A stretch of DNA of 64,000 nt from DAHUYF01 sp963838385 (GCA_963838385.1 CAWIRE010000013.1:1-64000); one strand, 5' to 3'. Numbered from the stretch's first letter, positions 1 through 10,213 are shown. Numbers and translations: made by a program. Notes: a model not told the origin generated them from the letters alone.

Positions 1-15
1 AGAGAGTGAAGAACC

Positions 16-1653
<1,638 letters not shown>

Positions 1654-1679
1654 GCAAAGTCCATCGTGAGAAAGCGCAA

Positions 1680-1710
1680 GGGCCGGGGAGATTCCCCGGC
1701 CCTTCGTCTT
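1680..1710. terminator. Hairpin terminator between groL and a convergent gene
   Basis: A perfect 10-bp stem (GGGCCGGGGA, 3-nt loop, TCCCCGGCCC) at 1680-1702 is followed by the T-rich stretch TTCGTCTTTG. It sits between the groL stop and the stop of the leftward gene at 1716, so it can end transcription of groL and perhaps of both genes. Confidence 0.8.
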
Positions 1711-1715
1711 TGCGC

Positions 1716-3173
1716 TCAGAAGAAGGCCGGATATATCGATGCCAGCTTCGCCTCCAGCGCATCGACGGGGGTGAGCGCGTCGTCGGCCGAGCGGTCGGGC
1801 AAGGCGCGGCCGAGGTCGTAGCAGATCCAGGCGAGGTCGGTGCGCGAGGCGCGCAGGAAATGATCGCCGAGTTCCTTATAGACGCCCGCGAGGTAGGGAT
1901 TGCCGGCAAGCGCCAGCGCGAAGGCACCCATCGCCTCCGGGCGGCGGCCGGCGGCGCTGAGGCGATCGGCAAGAAAGGCATCGACAACATAGCCGTCCGC
2001 GACATCGTCGTGCTTCAGGCCCTCCCAGGCCGCCACCGCCGCCGCGGGATCCCCGGGCTCGGCGGTCTGCGCCTTGTAGAAGAGCGTCGCGCGCGGATCG
2101 TCGGCCAAGACGCGGTTGATCTCGTCCGTTCGCCGACAGCGCGCCGCCCAGCCCAGCCCCGAGCTGCAGTCGCCGGCCGCGGCGCCGTACTGCAGCGCCG
2201 CTTCGGACAGCAACAGCATCGCGGCAAAGCCGCGCTTTTGCGCCAGCGCCTGATCGGCGGCGCGCCGGTAGTCGGCGAGCGGACGCGGCGCGGGCCGGTG
2301 CCGGCCGGACGCCGCGTCGAGCATGATTGGCAGGAGCCCGCGCAGGCTCGCGGTTTCCGCATCCGCGGCCTGGGCGCCCAAAGGAAGCGGCTCGAAGCTT
2401 GCCGGCAGTGGATAGTCCTGCTCCAGCCGCTTGACCGACCTCAAGACGATCCCCATGGGACGACGGTCGCCATTGGCGATGCCGACCAGGACGAGACGTT
2501 GCGGTAGCCTGCCGTCGAGCGCGACCGCGGCAAGGATGTCCGGGTGGATGGGCAGGCTCAGGCGAAGAAAGCGGGCGAAGCTCTGCTGCAACTCGGCCGG
2601 CACCGCTTGCGGCGCCGGCGCGAACAGCGCCACCTCCTCGCCGTCGAGGCGGAAGCGCACCGCGCCGTCGGCGATCGTCTCGTGCGCGATCGCCAGCGGC
2701 CTCGCGCTGCTGGCCAGACCGACATCGCTTTCGAGCCAGAACCGCTGCAGCGTCAGCGGCGGCTCGTCCTCATGGCTCGCCTCGACGAACAGCTTGGCCA
2801 ATTCCAGGCGCTTGCTCAGCTCGAAGCGGCGGAAGGCCACGTCGCCGTAGAGCGAGAAGTTCGCGAAGACGCCGGCCGCGCGGTCGATGTTGAGCCGCCG
2901 CCGCAGGCGGAAATCATAGAGCGTCTCGCGTCCGCCCTCGACGATGTCGACGTAGTCGGCGGCGATCAGCGCGGTGAGCGGCACCGGCGCGGCATCGCCG
3001 CGATGGAGGTCGAAATCCAGCCGGAGCTGCATCTGCGGCGCCGCCTGCCGGGCGGCGCGCAGCGCCGCCGCATCGAGCTGCGGTCCGGCGATCTCGCGGG
3101 CGGAACCGACGGCGGGCGACAGCAGCGCTGCGAGCGCCAGCGCCCAAGCTCCGATCAGGCCGAGGCCTCGCAT
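1716..3173 (-). CDS. Exported protein of unknown function, last gene of the tyrosine-catabolism operon
   Basis: I do not recognise this 485-residue protein. It begins with a clear Sec signal peptide (MRGLGLIGAWALALAALLSPAVGSA, cleavage near residue 25), so it is probably periplasmic or envelope-associated. The middle is beta-rich without an obvious catalytic motif. The last 180 residues are alanine-rich helices with a TPR-like look (for example DPAAAVAAWEGLKHDDVADG), and two Cys pairs occur near the middle. It starts only 7 bp after the maiA stop on the same strand, which suggests co-transcription with the aromatic amino-acid degradation genes. A terminator lies just beyond the stop. Codon use matches its neighbours. 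A role in tyrosine catabolism is only inferred from position. Confidence 0.75.
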   Translation of the reverse strand: MRGLGLIGAWALALAALLSPAVGSAREIAGPQLDAAALRAARQAAPQMQLRLDFDLHRGDAAPVPLTALIAADYVDIVEGGRETLYDFRLRRRLNIDRAAGVFANFSLYGDVAFRRFELSKRLELAKLFVEASHEDEPPLTLQRFWLESDVGLASSARPLAIAHETIADGAVRFRLDGEEVALFAPAPQAVPAELQQSFARFLRLSLPIHPDILAAVALDGRLPQRLVLVGIANGDRRPMGIVLRSVKRLEQDYPLPASFEPLPLGAQAADAETASLRGLLPIMLDAASGRHRPAPRPLADYRRAADQALAQKRGFAAMLLLSEAALQYGAAAGDCSSGLGWAARCRRTDEINRVLADDPRATLFYKAQTAEPGDPAAAVAAWEGLKHDDVADGYVVDAFLADRLSAAGRRPEAMGAFALALAGNPYLAGVYKELGDHFLRASRTDLAWICYDLGRALPDRSADDALTPVDALEAKLASIYPAFF

Positions 3174-3180
3174 GGCACGG

Positions 3181-3825
3181 CTACTCCGCGTCAGGCTGGC
3201 GTTCCGGCCGCGCGCGCTCGAAGGCGTCGAGCATCATGCAATTGTCGAAGACGCGGCGGAGGGTCGGATAAGGCGACATATCGAAGCTGGGGTAGCGGCG
3301 GGCATTGAACACCTGCGGCACGAGACAAAGATCGGCCAGCCCCGGCACGTCGCCATGGCAGAATTTCCCGGTGCGGCCATCCTTCGCCAGGAGCGGCTCG
3401 ATGCCGTCGAAGCCGAGCTTGATCCAGTGATTGAACCAGGCTTCGACCGCCGTCTCGTCGTGGCCGAGCGGCTTCACCAAGTAGCGCAGCACGCGGAGAT
3501 TGTCGATTGGATGAATGTCGCAAGCGATCGCCTGCGCCAGCGCGCGCACCCGCGCGCGGCCGGCGGGATCGGCCGGCAGCAGCGGCGGCGCCGGATGCGT
3601 CTCGTCGAGGTACTCGACGATCGCCAGCGACTGGATGAAGACCTCGCCGTCATCGGTCTCGAGCACCGGCACCAGCCCCTGCGGCTGCAGCGCCAGGTAT
3701 TCGGGTTTGCGCTGCTCGTTCTTGCGCAGATGAACCGACAACTGCTCGCAGGCGAGCCCCTTGAGGTTGAGCGCGATGCGCACGCGGAACGCGGCTGAGG
3801 AGCGGAAGTAGCCGTAGAGCTTCAT
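3181..3825 (-). CDS. maiA: Maleylacetoacetate isomerase (zeta-class glutathione transferase)
   Basis: Isomerises maleylacetoacetate to fumarylacetoacetate with glutathione, the penultimate step of tyrosine/homogentisate breakdown in the cytoplasm. The 214 residues show a thioredoxin-like N-terminal domain starting MKLYGYFRSSAAFRVRIAL, matching the zeta-class S-S-x-x-x-R-V-R signature near residues 9-17, followed by QGLVPVLE and the glutathione-contacting QSLAIVEYLDE. The C-terminal helical domain has the PGLADLCLVPQ segment. It lies 85 bp downstream of the fumarylacetoacetase-family gene and 7 bp upstream of an unknown exported protein, all on the same strand. Confidence 0.93.
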   Translation of the reverse strand: MKLYGYFRSSAAFRVRIALNLKGLACEQLSVHLRKNEQRKPEYLALQPQGLVPVLETDDGEVFIQSLAIVEYLDETHPAPPLLPADPAGRARVRALAQAIACDIHPIDNLRVLRYLVKPLGHDETAVEAWFNHWIKLGFDGIEPLLAKDGRTGKFCHGDVPGLADLCLVPQVFNARRYPSFDMSPYPTLRRVFDNCMMLDAFERARPERQPDAE

Positions 3826-3910
3826 CGGGTGGCACCTCGGGCTGGCGAAACGCCCAGTGTCGCCGCGCCGGTCGCGGCGTCAAGCAGGCGCCCGGCCGCA
3901 ACCGCCGGCA

Positions 3911-4903
3911 TCAGGACGCCCGATAGGGCACCACCTTCTGGTCGATCGCGCCGAAGATGGAGCGGCCTTGCGCGTCGAACATCTCGATGCGCACGCGGTC
4001 GCCGAAGCGCAGGAAGGGCGTCCTGGGCGCACCTTCCTCGATCGTCTCGATCATGCGGCGTTCGGCGATGCAGCAGGAGCCGACCTGCTCCGGGTTGCGG
4101 TTCGACACGGTGCCGGAGCCGATGATGCTGCCGGCCTCGAGCTCGCGCGTCCGCGCGGCATGCGCGATCAGCGCGGGAAAATCGAAATTCATATCGACCC
4201 CGGCGTTGGGCCGGCCGAATTCATTGCCATTGAGATGGCAGACCAGCGGCAGATGCACGGTGCGGCCGTCCCAGGCCTCGCCGAGTTCGTCGGGCGTGAC
4301 CGCCACGGGCGAGAACGCCGTCGCAGGCTTGCTCTGAAAGAAGCCGAAGCCCTTGGCAAGCTCGCCGGGGATGAGGTTGCGCAGGCTCACGTCATTGACC
4401 AGCAGCACGAGCTTGATGTGCTTGGCCGCCGCTTCCGAGGTCACGCCCATCGGCACGTCGCCGGTGATCACGGCGACCTCGCCCTCGAAGTCGATGCCCC
4501 ACGCCTCTTCGGCGGCGAGGATGTCGTCTTCGGGACCGATGAAGCTGTCGGAGCCGCCCTGATACATCAGGGGATCGCTGTAGAGGCTTTGCGGCATCTC
4601 GGCCTTGCGCGCCTTGCGCACGAGCTCGGCATGGTGGAGATAGGCCGAGCCGTCGGCCCATTGATAGGCGCGCGGCAGGGGCGAGGCCGCAGCCGCCGGA
4701 TTGAACGGGACGGCGCGGCCGAGCTGGCGGAAGTTGAGCAGGCGATAGACCTCGCGCAGCTCCGCCTCGCACTCCGCCCAGCGGTCGAGCGCGGCCTGCA
4801 GCGTGCTCGCCGCCTGCGGCACCGTGGCGCAGACCGCGAGATCGCGGCTCACCACCACCAGCGTGCCGTCGCGGCCGCCCTCTTTCAGGCTCGCGAGCTT
4901 CAT
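3911..4903 (-). CDS. Fumarylacetoacetate hydrolase family protein
   Basis: Predicted to cleave fumarylacetoacetate to fumarate and acetoacetate, the final step of tyrosine degradation. The protein has 330 residues with the short bacterial FAH layout: an N-terminal region beginning MKLASLKEGGRDG and a C-terminal FAA hydrolase domain. Acidic metal-ligand motifs are visible in GIDFEGEVAVITGDVP, with GSGTVSNRNPEQVGSCC later. Its ATG overlaps the hppD stop in an ATGA arrangement, so translation is probably coupled. Neighbouring hppD and maiA make fumarylacetoacetase the natural assignment over other FAH-family reactions. Homogentisate dioxygenase (hmgA) is not in this operon. Confidence 0.88.
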   Translation of the reverse strand: MKLASLKEGGRDGTLVVVSRDLAVCATVPQAASTLQAALDRWAECEAELREVYRLLNFRQLGRAVPFNPAAAASPLPRAYQWADGSAYLHHAELVRKARKAEMPQSLYSDPLMYQGGSDSFIGPEDDILAAEEAWGIDFEGEVAVITGDVPMGVTSEAAAKHIKLVLLVNDVSLRNLIPGELAKGFGFFQSKPATAFSPVAVTPDELGEAWDGRTVHLPLVCHLNGNEFGRPNAGVDMNFDFPALIAHAARTRELEAGSIIGSGTVSNRNPEQVGSCCIAERRMIETIEEGAPRTPFLRFGDRVRIEMFDAQGRSIFGAIDQKVVPYRAS

Positions 4904-6030
4904 GGCGTCGCCTTCTCCGGCTTCGGGACATCGGGATCGAGCACGCCGCGGCGGATCTGGTCAAGCTCGATCGACTCGAAAAGGGCGCGGAAATTGCCCT
5001 CGCCGAAGCCGTCATTGCCCTTGCGTTCGATGATCTCGAAGAAGATCGGTCCGATCATGGTGTCGGTGAAGATCTGCAGCAGCAGCCCGCCGCCCGAGGC
5101 GGGCGCGCCATCGATGAGGATGCGGTTGCGCGCCAGGCGCGCCAGATCCTCGCCATGCCCCGGCAGCCGCGCCGGCACCTGCTCGTAGTAGGTGTCGGGC
5201 ACGTCCTGGAAGCGGATGCCCGCCGCGCGCAGGGTTTCGACCGTGCGATAGATGTCGCGCGTGGCGAGCGCGATGTGCTGGATGCCTTCGCCGCGATAGG
5301 CCGCGAGATATTCCTCGATCTGCGACCTGTCATCGGCGCTCTCGTTGATCGGGATGCGGATCTTGCCGCACGGGCTGGTCATCGCCTTTGAGCGCAGGCC
5401 CGTGAGCTTTCCCTCGATGTCGAAATAACGGATCTCGCGGAAGTTGAACAGCCGCTCATAGTAGCGCGCCCATTCGGCCATGCGGCCCTGATGGACGTTG
5501 TGGGTAAGGTGATCGATGCCGACCAGCCCGGCCCCCTGCCGCCGCGTCTCGCCGCCCGGCACCGGTACGAAATCGACGTCGTAGATGGTGTGATCCCCAT
5601 AGCGGTCCACGAGATAGAGCAGGCTGCCGCCGATGCCCTCGATGGCGGGGATGTTGAGCTCCATTGGGCCGACCTTGCCCGCCACCGCCCGCGCGCCCAG
5701 CGACAGCGCACGCTGATAGGCTTTTGCGGCGTCGCGCACGCGGAAGGCGATGGCGCAGACCGATGGGCCGTGCAGTCGCGCGAAGGCCTGGGCAAAGCTC
5801 TCGGGCTCGGCATTGACGATGAAGTTGACGTCCCCTTGGCGGTAAAGCGTCACGTCCTTGGAGCGGTGGCGCGCCACGGCCGCGAACCCCAGGCCCTCGA
5901 ACAGACGGCCCAGGGCCGCCGCATCGGGGGCGGTATACTCGATGAACTCGAAGCCGTCGGTCCCCATGGGATTGTCCCAAAGGCTTGCCGGCGCGCCGGA
6001 CGATGCGGTGGCTTGCTCGATAGCGCTCAT
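4900..6030 (-). CDS. hppD: 4-hydroxyphenylpyruvate dioxygenase
   Basis: Fe(II)-dependent enzyme converting 4-hydroxyphenylpyruvate to homogentisate. The 376 residues form two VOC-fold halves. The predicted iron ligands are His174 (GIDHLTHNV), His252 (GIQHIALATRD) and Glu332 (FFEIIERKG), and the C-terminal gating helix GFGEGNFRALFESIE is intact. The start at 6030 is chosen because GGAGGAGCC precedes the ATG and the protein aligns from MSAIEQ; the reading frame stays open upstream but has no family-like sequence. It is the first gene of the leftward operon with the FAH-family gene and maiA, divergent from a MarR regulator 59 bp away that probably controls it. Confidence 0.96.
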   Translation of the reverse strand: MSAIEQATASSGAPASLWDNPMGTDGFEFIEYTAPDAAALGRLFEGLGFAAVARHRSKDVTLYRQGDVNFIVNAEPESFAQAFARLHGPSVCAIAFRVRDAAKAYQRALSLGARAVAGKVGPMELNIPAIEGIGGSLLYLVDRYGDHTIYDVDFVPVPGGETRRQGAGLVGIDHLTHNVHQGRMAEWARYYERLFNFREIRYFDIEGKLTGLRSKAMTSPCGKIRIPINESADDRSQIEEYLAAYRGEGIQHIALATRDIYRTVETLRAAGIRFQDVPDTYYEQVPARLPGHGEDLARLARNRILIDGAPASGGGLLLQIFTDTMIGPIFFEIIERKGNDGFGEGNFRALFESIELDQIRRGVLDPDVPKPEKATP

Positions 6031-6089
6031 GGCTCCTCCACCACAAAACAAGGAAAGCTTGACGGCAACAGCGCAAAAGGGGAATTTGG

Positions 6090-6623
6090 TTGACAATGAA
6101 ACGAATTGCAACCGGCCCCTTGCAACCGAACGGCGGCGAGCCCGCCCTCGATCTCGAGCATTTCGTGCCGTTCCGCCTATCGGTGCTGGCCAACCGGGTG
6201 ACCCGGGCCGTCGCCCGCGCCTATGCCCGTCGCTTCCGGCTGTCCGCGCCGGAATGGCGCACCATGGCGGTGCTCGGCCGCTACGGCGCGATGACCGCGA
6301 ACAGTGTGGTGGAGCGCACGGCAATGGACAAGGTCCGTGTGAGCCGCGCGGTGGCGCGCCTGCTCACCCATGGGCGCATTACCCGGCGCACCGATCCCGA
6401 CGATCGCCGCCGAGCGATCCTCGACCTGACGGCCGAGGGACGCACGGTCTATACCGCGGTGGTGCCGCTGGTGCTGGCCGTGGAGAACGAGCTGCTCGCC
6501 AAGCTCGGCGCCGAGGAGCGCCGGCTGCTCGGCGAGATTCTGCACAAGCTCGAACAAGGCGCCGCGGCGGATTTCGGCGGCGAGGGAGAGGAAGAAGAGC
6601 TTTCCGCCGAACCCGGCGGCTGA
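6090..6623 (+). CDS. MarR-family transcriptional regulator, likely controlling hppD
   Basis: A 177-residue winged-helix protein. The DNA-binding domain spans about residues 40-130, with the recognition helix in MDKVRVSRAVARLLTHGRI and the wing RRTDPDDRRRAILDLT, the classic MarR D-x-R-x-x-x-L-T pattern. The C-terminus is acidic. It is divergent from hppD, so it probably responds to a tyrosine-pathway intermediate (inference). The start is ambiguous: TTG at 6090 sits 7 nt after AGGGGA, while the ATG at 6096 is further from that ribosome site. A 55-bp gap separates it from aroQ. Confidence 0.88.
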   Translation: MTMKRIATGPLQPNGGEPALDLEHFVPFRLSVLANRVTRAVARAYARRFRLSAPEWRTMAVLGRYGAMTANSVVERTAMDKVRVSRAVARLLTHGRITRRTDPDDRRRAILDLTAEGRTVYTAVVPLVLAVENELLAKLGAEERRLLGEILHKLEQGAAADFGGEGEEEELSAEPGG

Positions 6624-6678
6624 TTTGCCGCCCTACCCTTCCATGCTATAAGGCGGCGAGCCAAGAGCGGGAGCCAGC

Positions 6679-7125
6679 GTGGCCGGAGCGACGATCCTGG
6701 TCCTCAACGGGCCCAATCTCAACCTGCTGGGTGTACGCGAGCCGGAGACCTACGGTCTCGACACCCTGGCGGATATCGAGGAGGCATGCCTCGAGCGCGC
6801 CGCCGCCCTCGATCTCGCGGTCGATTTCCGGCAATCGAACCATGAGGGGCAGCTGGTCGACTGGATCCAGGAGGCGCGCGAGAGCGCCGACGGCATCGTC
6901 CTCAACGCCGGCGCCCTCACCCACACCTCGATCGCCATTCTCGACGCGCTCAAGGCGTCGGATCTGCCGGTAATCGAGGTCCATCTCTCCAACATCTTTC
7001 GCCGCGAGAGCTTCCGCCGCCATTCCTATGTGAGCGAGGCGGCGCAAGGCGTCATCTGCGGCTTCGGCGCGCAGGGCTATCTGCTGGCGCTGGAAGCGAT
7101 GACACAGCTCATCAAGCGCGACTGA
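6679..7125 (+). CDS. aroQ: 3-dehydroquinate dehydratase, type II
   Basis: Dehydrates 3-dehydroquinate to 3-dehydroshikimate in the shikimate pathway. The length of 148 residues is typical for the small dodecameric type II enzyme. Visible hallmarks are LVLNGPNLNLLG (8-18), the catalytic Tyr25 in EPETYG, DFRQSNHEG, VLNAGALTHTS, the catalytic His102 in IEVHLSN, and RRHSYVSEAAQGVICGFG. It starts with GTG at 6679. It lies 16 bp before accB, a gene order widely conserved in alphaproteobacteria, so aroQ-accB-accC is probably one operon. Confidence 0.96.
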   Translation: MAGATILVLNGPNLNLLGVREPETYGLDTLADIEEACLERAAALDLAVDFRQSNHEGQLVDWIQEARESADGIVLNAGALTHTSIAILDALKASDLPVIEVHLSNIFRRESFRRHSYVSEAAQGVICGFGAQGYLLALEAMTQLIKRD

Positions 7126-7141
7126 CGGGGTTTCGTTCAGC

Positions 7142-7579
7142 ATGACGAATTCGAAGGATCTGACGGTGGACGGCGAACTCGTCCGCACGCTCGCCGCGTT
7201 GCTGGCCGAGACCGGCCTCACCGAGATCGAATATGCGGTGGGCGAGCGGCGCATCCGGGTCGTGCGCGGCGCGCCGGCAACCGTCGCGGCAGCCATGCCC
7301 GCGGCGGTGGCTGCCGCGCCGCCGGCCGCGACGGCCGCCGCCGCGCCGGGCGCCGTCAAATCGCCGATGGTCGGCACCGCCTATCTCGCGCCACAGCCCG
7401 GGGCCGCCCCCTTCATCAAGCTCGGCGATACCGTGCGCGAAGGCCAGGTCCTGCTCATCATCGAGGCAATGAAGGTGATGAACCAGATCCCGGCCCCGCG
7501 CGCCGGCAAGATCGTGCAGCTCCTGGTCAGCGATGGAGCGCCGGTCGAATACGGGCAGGCGCTGGTCGTGCTGGAGTAG
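7142..7579 (+). CDS. accB: Biotin carboxyl carrier protein of acetyl-CoA carboxylase
   Basis: Carries biotin between the carboxylase and carboxyltransferase of acetyl-CoA carboxylase, the first step of fatty-acid synthesis. The 145 residues comprise an N-terminal AccC-binding part, an Ala/Pro-rich flexible linker (about 45-72) and a biotinyl domain. The biotinylated lysine is Lys111 in IIEAMKVMNQI. This reads EAMKVMN, a common alphaproteobacterial variant of EAMKMMN. It is followed by accC after 9 bp. Confidence 0.97.
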   Translation: MTNSKDLTVDGELVRTLAALLAETGLTEIEYAVGERRIRVVRGAPATVAAAMPAAVAAAPPAATAAAAPGAVKSPMVGTAYLAPQPGAAPFIKLGDTVREGQVLLIIEAMKVMNQIPAPRAGKIVQLLVSDGAPVEYGQALVVLE

Positions 7580-7588
7580 CCGCGCCGC

Positions 7589-8929
7589 ATGTTCGAGAAG
7601 GTGCTCATCGCCAATCGCGGCGAGATCGCGTTGCGCATTCATCGCGCCTGCCGCGAGATGGGCATCCGCACGGTCGCCGTCCATTCCACCGCCGACGACA
7701 ATGCGATGCACGTACGGCTCGCCGATGAGAGCGTCTGTATCGGGCCGCCGCCGGCGCGCGACAGCTATCTGAACATTCCCGCCATCCTGTCCGCGGCCGC
7801 GATCACCGGGGCCGACGCCATCCATCCCGGCCTGGGCTTCCTCGCCGAGAGCGCCGATTTCGCCGCCATGGTGGAGGAGCACGGCTTCGTCTTCATCGGC
7901 CCTTCGGCCGAGCATATCCGCCTGATGGGCGACAAGGTGACGGCCAAGCGCGCGGCGGTGGCGCTCGGCATCCCGGTGGTACCGGGCTCCGAGGGTGGCG
8001 TCGCCGATGTCGCCGCGGCGGCCGACGCCGCGGCGCGCATCGGCTATCCCGTGCTGGTGAAGGCGGCCGGCGGCGGCGGCGGGCGCGGCATGCGCGTCGC
8101 GCGCGACGCCGACGAGCTCAAGACCGCGATGCCGCAGGCCCAGAACGAGGCCAAGGCGTTCTTCGGCAACGGCGAGGTCTACCTCGAGCGTTACCTCGCC
8201 AAGCCGCGCCACATCGAGGTGCAGATCCTGGCGGACGGCCAGGGCGGCGTCATCCATCTCGGCGAGCGCGACTGCTCGCTGCAGCGCAAGCATCAGAAGA
8301 TCCTCGAGGAGACGCCCTCGCCGGCCCTCAATGTGGCCGAGCGCCAGCAGCTGCTTGCCGTCGCCACCGCCGCCATGCGCAAGCTCGGCTACAAGAGCGC
8401 CGGCACGCTCGAATTCCTCTATCAGGACGGCGCATTCTTCTTCATCGAGATGAACACCCGCCTCCAGGTGGAGCATCCCATCTCCGAAATGGTCAGCGGC
8501 ATCGACATCGTGCGCGAGCAGATACGCATCGCCGACGGCGCGCCGCTGGGCTATCGCCAGGAGGACGTGAAGCTCGCCGGCCACGCCATCGAATGCCGCA
8601 TCAATGCCGAGCACCCGGAGACCTTCGCCCCCTCGCCCGGCTGCATCAGCAGCTATCACGTGCCGGGCGGCCTCGGCGTGCGCGTCGACAGCGCGCTCTA
8701 CCAGGGCTACACGGTGCCGCCGCAATACGACAGCCTCGTCGCCAAGCTGATCGTGTACGGCAGCTCGCGCAACGAGTGCCTGATGCGCCTCAGGCGCGCG
8801 CTGGAAGAATACGTCATCGCCGGCATCGAGACGACGATCCCGCTACACCAGCGGCTCGTCGCCAATGCCGACTTCATCAACGGCGATTACGACATCCACT
8901 GGCTCGAGCGCTTCCTGGCGCGCCGGTAG
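7589..8929 (+). CDS. accC: Biotin carboxylase subunit of acetyl-CoA carboxylase
   Basis: ATP-grasp enzyme that carboxylates biotin on AccB using bicarbonate. The 446 residues are standard length. Domains in order: preATP-grasp (MFEKVLIANRGEIALRIHRA), ATP-grasp with glycine-rich loop AGGGGGRGMR at 160-169, metal and bicarbonate site around FIEMNTRLQVEHP, and the C-terminal biotin carboxylase domain. It lies immediately after accB in the same operon. Confidence 0.98.
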   Translation: MFEKVLIANRGEIALRIHRACREMGIRTVAVHSTADDNAMHVRLADESVCIGPPPARDSYLNIPAILSAAAITGADAIHPGLGFLAESADFAAMVEEHGFVFIGPSAEHIRLMGDKVTAKRAAVALGIPVVPGSEGGVADVAAAADAAARIGYPVLVKAAGGGGGRGMRVARDADELKTAMPQAQNEAKAFFGNGEVYLERYLAKPRHIEVQILADGQGGVIHLGERDCSLQRKHQKILEETPSPALNVAERQQLLAVATAAMRKLGYKSAGTLEFLYQDGAFFFIEMNTRLQVEHPISEMVSGIDIVREQIRIADGAPLGYRQEDVKLAGHAIECRINAEHPETFAPSPGCISSYHVPGGLGVRVDSALYQGYTVPPQYDSLVAKLIVYGSSRNECLMRLRRALEEYVIAGIETTIPLHQRLVANADFINGDYDIHWLERFLARR

Positions 8930-8982
8930 CCCGGCCGCGAGCGGGTGGAATTCGCCCGCGTCGTGCTGCATCATCGTGCCCG

Positions 8983-9636
8983 ATGATCGCCTTGACCCCC
9001 GAGCTGCTGCTGCGCGCCTATGCCGCCGGCATCTTCCCGATGGCGGAGGACGCCGAGGACCGCGAGGTATTCTGGGTCGATCCCGATCAGCGCGGTGTGC
9101 TGCCGCTCGACCGCTTCCATCTGCCGCGCCGGCTGCGCCGGGCGCTGCGGCAGGAGCTGTTCGAGATCCGCTGCGACAGCGCCTTCGCCGCGGTGGTGCG
9201 CGGCTGCGCCGAGCCGCGACCGGAACGGCCGAAGACGTGGATAAACGAGGAGATCGTGCAGCTCTACACCGCCCTCTTCCGCCTGGGATTCGCCCACAGC
9301 GTCGAGTGCTGGCATGACGGCACGCTGGTCGGCGGACTCTACGGCGTGGCGCTCGGCGGCGCCTTCTTCGGCGAAAGCATGTTCAGCCGGGTGAGCGATG
9401 CGAGCAAGGTGGCACTGGCGCAGCTGGTGGCGCGTCTCAGGCTCGGCGGCTTCCGCCTCCTCGACACGCAGTTCGTGACGCCGCATCTGGAGCGCTTCGG
9501 CGCCATCGAGATTCCGCGCCGGCAATACCACCGCGAACTCGCCGCGGCGCTGGAGGTCGACGCCTATTTCCCGGGCGAATCGCTGCCGGGGGAGGAGGCG
9601 GCGTCGGTTTTGCAATCGAGCACGCCGATATCGTAG
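8983..9636 (+). CDS. aat: Leucyl/phenylalanyl-tRNA-protein transferase
   Basis: Adds Leu or Phe from aminoacyl-tRNA to N-terminal Arg/Lys of proteins, making them substrates for ClpS-ClpAP (both clpS and clpA are in this window). The 217 residues show PELLLRAYAAGIFPMAE at the start, VFWVDPDQRGVLPLDRFH, SVECWHDGTLVGGLYGVALGGAFFGESMFS and LLDTQFVTPHLERFGA, all diagnostic. The start at 8983 gives the family-like MIALTPELLL. Its 3' end overlaps the convergent DUF2155 gene by 73 bp. Confidence 0.95.
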   Translation: MIALTPELLLRAYAAGIFPMAEDAEDREVFWVDPDQRGVLPLDRFHLPRRLRRALRQELFEIRCDSAFAAVVRGCAEPRPERPKTWINEEIVQLYTALFRLGFAHSVECWHDGTLVGGLYGVALGGAFFGESMFSRVSDASKVALAQLVARLRLGGFRLLDTQFVTPHLERFGAIEIPRRQYHRELAAALEVDAYFPGESLPGEEAASVLQSSTPIS

Positions 9637-9974
9637 ATCGGGTTCTCCAGCGCCGACAGCGCCGGACTCGAGGCGAACATCCAGCCGCTGAACACGCGCT
9701 GCGCGACGGCGGCGCTGCGGTCGCCCTGGCGCGTCTCGTCGATTTGCAGGAAGGCGGCGCTCTCCGGCTCCTCCTCGGGCGGGTGCTTGACGCAGGCGCG
9801 CACGGTGATGATGAGACGGCCGAAATGCACGGGCTGGTCGACCGGCGCGTCGAATTTGCTGACCCGCGCCGTGGTCTTGTCCAGCCCCTGCAGCACGGCC
9901 ACCGTCTGCGCCCGCGCGGCCCCGGCCGACAGCGCCGCCAGCGCCAGCAGCAGCAGCGGGAGCGCGCGCCTCAC
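9564..9974 (-). CDS. DUF2155 domain-containing periplasmic protein
   Basis: A small exported protein (136 residues) with signal peptide MRRALPLLLLALAALSAGAARA and a DUF2155 core (VAVLQGLDKTTARVSKFDAPV, FGRLIITVRACVKHPPEE, VFSGWMFASSPALSALENPIYDIGVLDC). Function is unknown; the two conserved Cys may pair in the periplasm. The family is characteristic of alphaproteobacteria and is usually beside aat and the NDUFA12/mlaD genes, as here. It starts with GTG at 9974, overlapping the stop of the upstream small gene. It is the last gene of a leftward operon, and its 3' end overlaps aat by 73 bp. Confidence 0.9.
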   Translation of the reverse strand: MRRALPLLLLALAALSAGAARAQTVAVLQGLDKTTARVSKFDAPVDQPVHFGRLIITVRACVKHPPEEEPESAAFLQIDETRQGDRSAAVAQRVFSGWMFASSPALSALENPIYDIGVLDCKTDAASSPGSDSPGK

Positions 9975-10213
9975 TTCGTGTCCTTCGCGTAAGGGTTGAC
10001 CAGCCCGGCGGCCAAGCGACGCAGCACCTCGCGGAACTGCGCCTCGTCGCAGCCCATCAGCACGGCATCCTCGAGCGCGTCCTGCGCTAGCGCCTGCAGC
10101 TCCTTGAGGTTCTCGTTGAGCACTTTGATCTTCTCGACGCAGGAGACCGGCTCGCCTTCAGGCGTGCGCCAGACCGGCAGCTCCAGCTTGGCGGGTTTCC
10201 TGGCCTCGCTCAT
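9971..10213 (-). CDS. Small conserved hypothetical protein
   Basis: An 80-residue soluble protein, MSEARKPAKLELPVWRTPEG, predicted mostly helical (VEKIKVLNENLKELQALAQDALEDAVLMG), with no signal peptide or membrane segment. No function is recognised. Its start overlaps the end of the methyltransferase gene (stop at 10210) and its stop overlaps the GTG of the DUF2155 gene, so all three are probably translationally coupled. An in-frame upstream extension exists, but it lies wholly inside the methyltransferase gene and is unlikely. Confidence 0.75.
   Translation of the reverse strand: MSEARKPAKLELPVWRTPEGEPVSCVEKIKVLNENLKELQALAQDALEDAVLMGCDEAQFREVLRRLAAGLVNPYAKDTK

Noticed and set aside
6081..6115. 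Imperfect inverted repeat GTTGACAA/TTGCAAC overlapping the MarR-gene start as an operator
   Set aside because: The match is short and asymmetric, and a TTG/ATG start and a TTGACA-like string occupy the same bases; not distinguishable from chance.
6679..7125. AroQ as part of the tyrosine catabolic cluster
   Set aside because: It lies beyond the MarR gene and is coupled to accB-accC in a widely conserved order, so it belongs to the biosynthetic unit.
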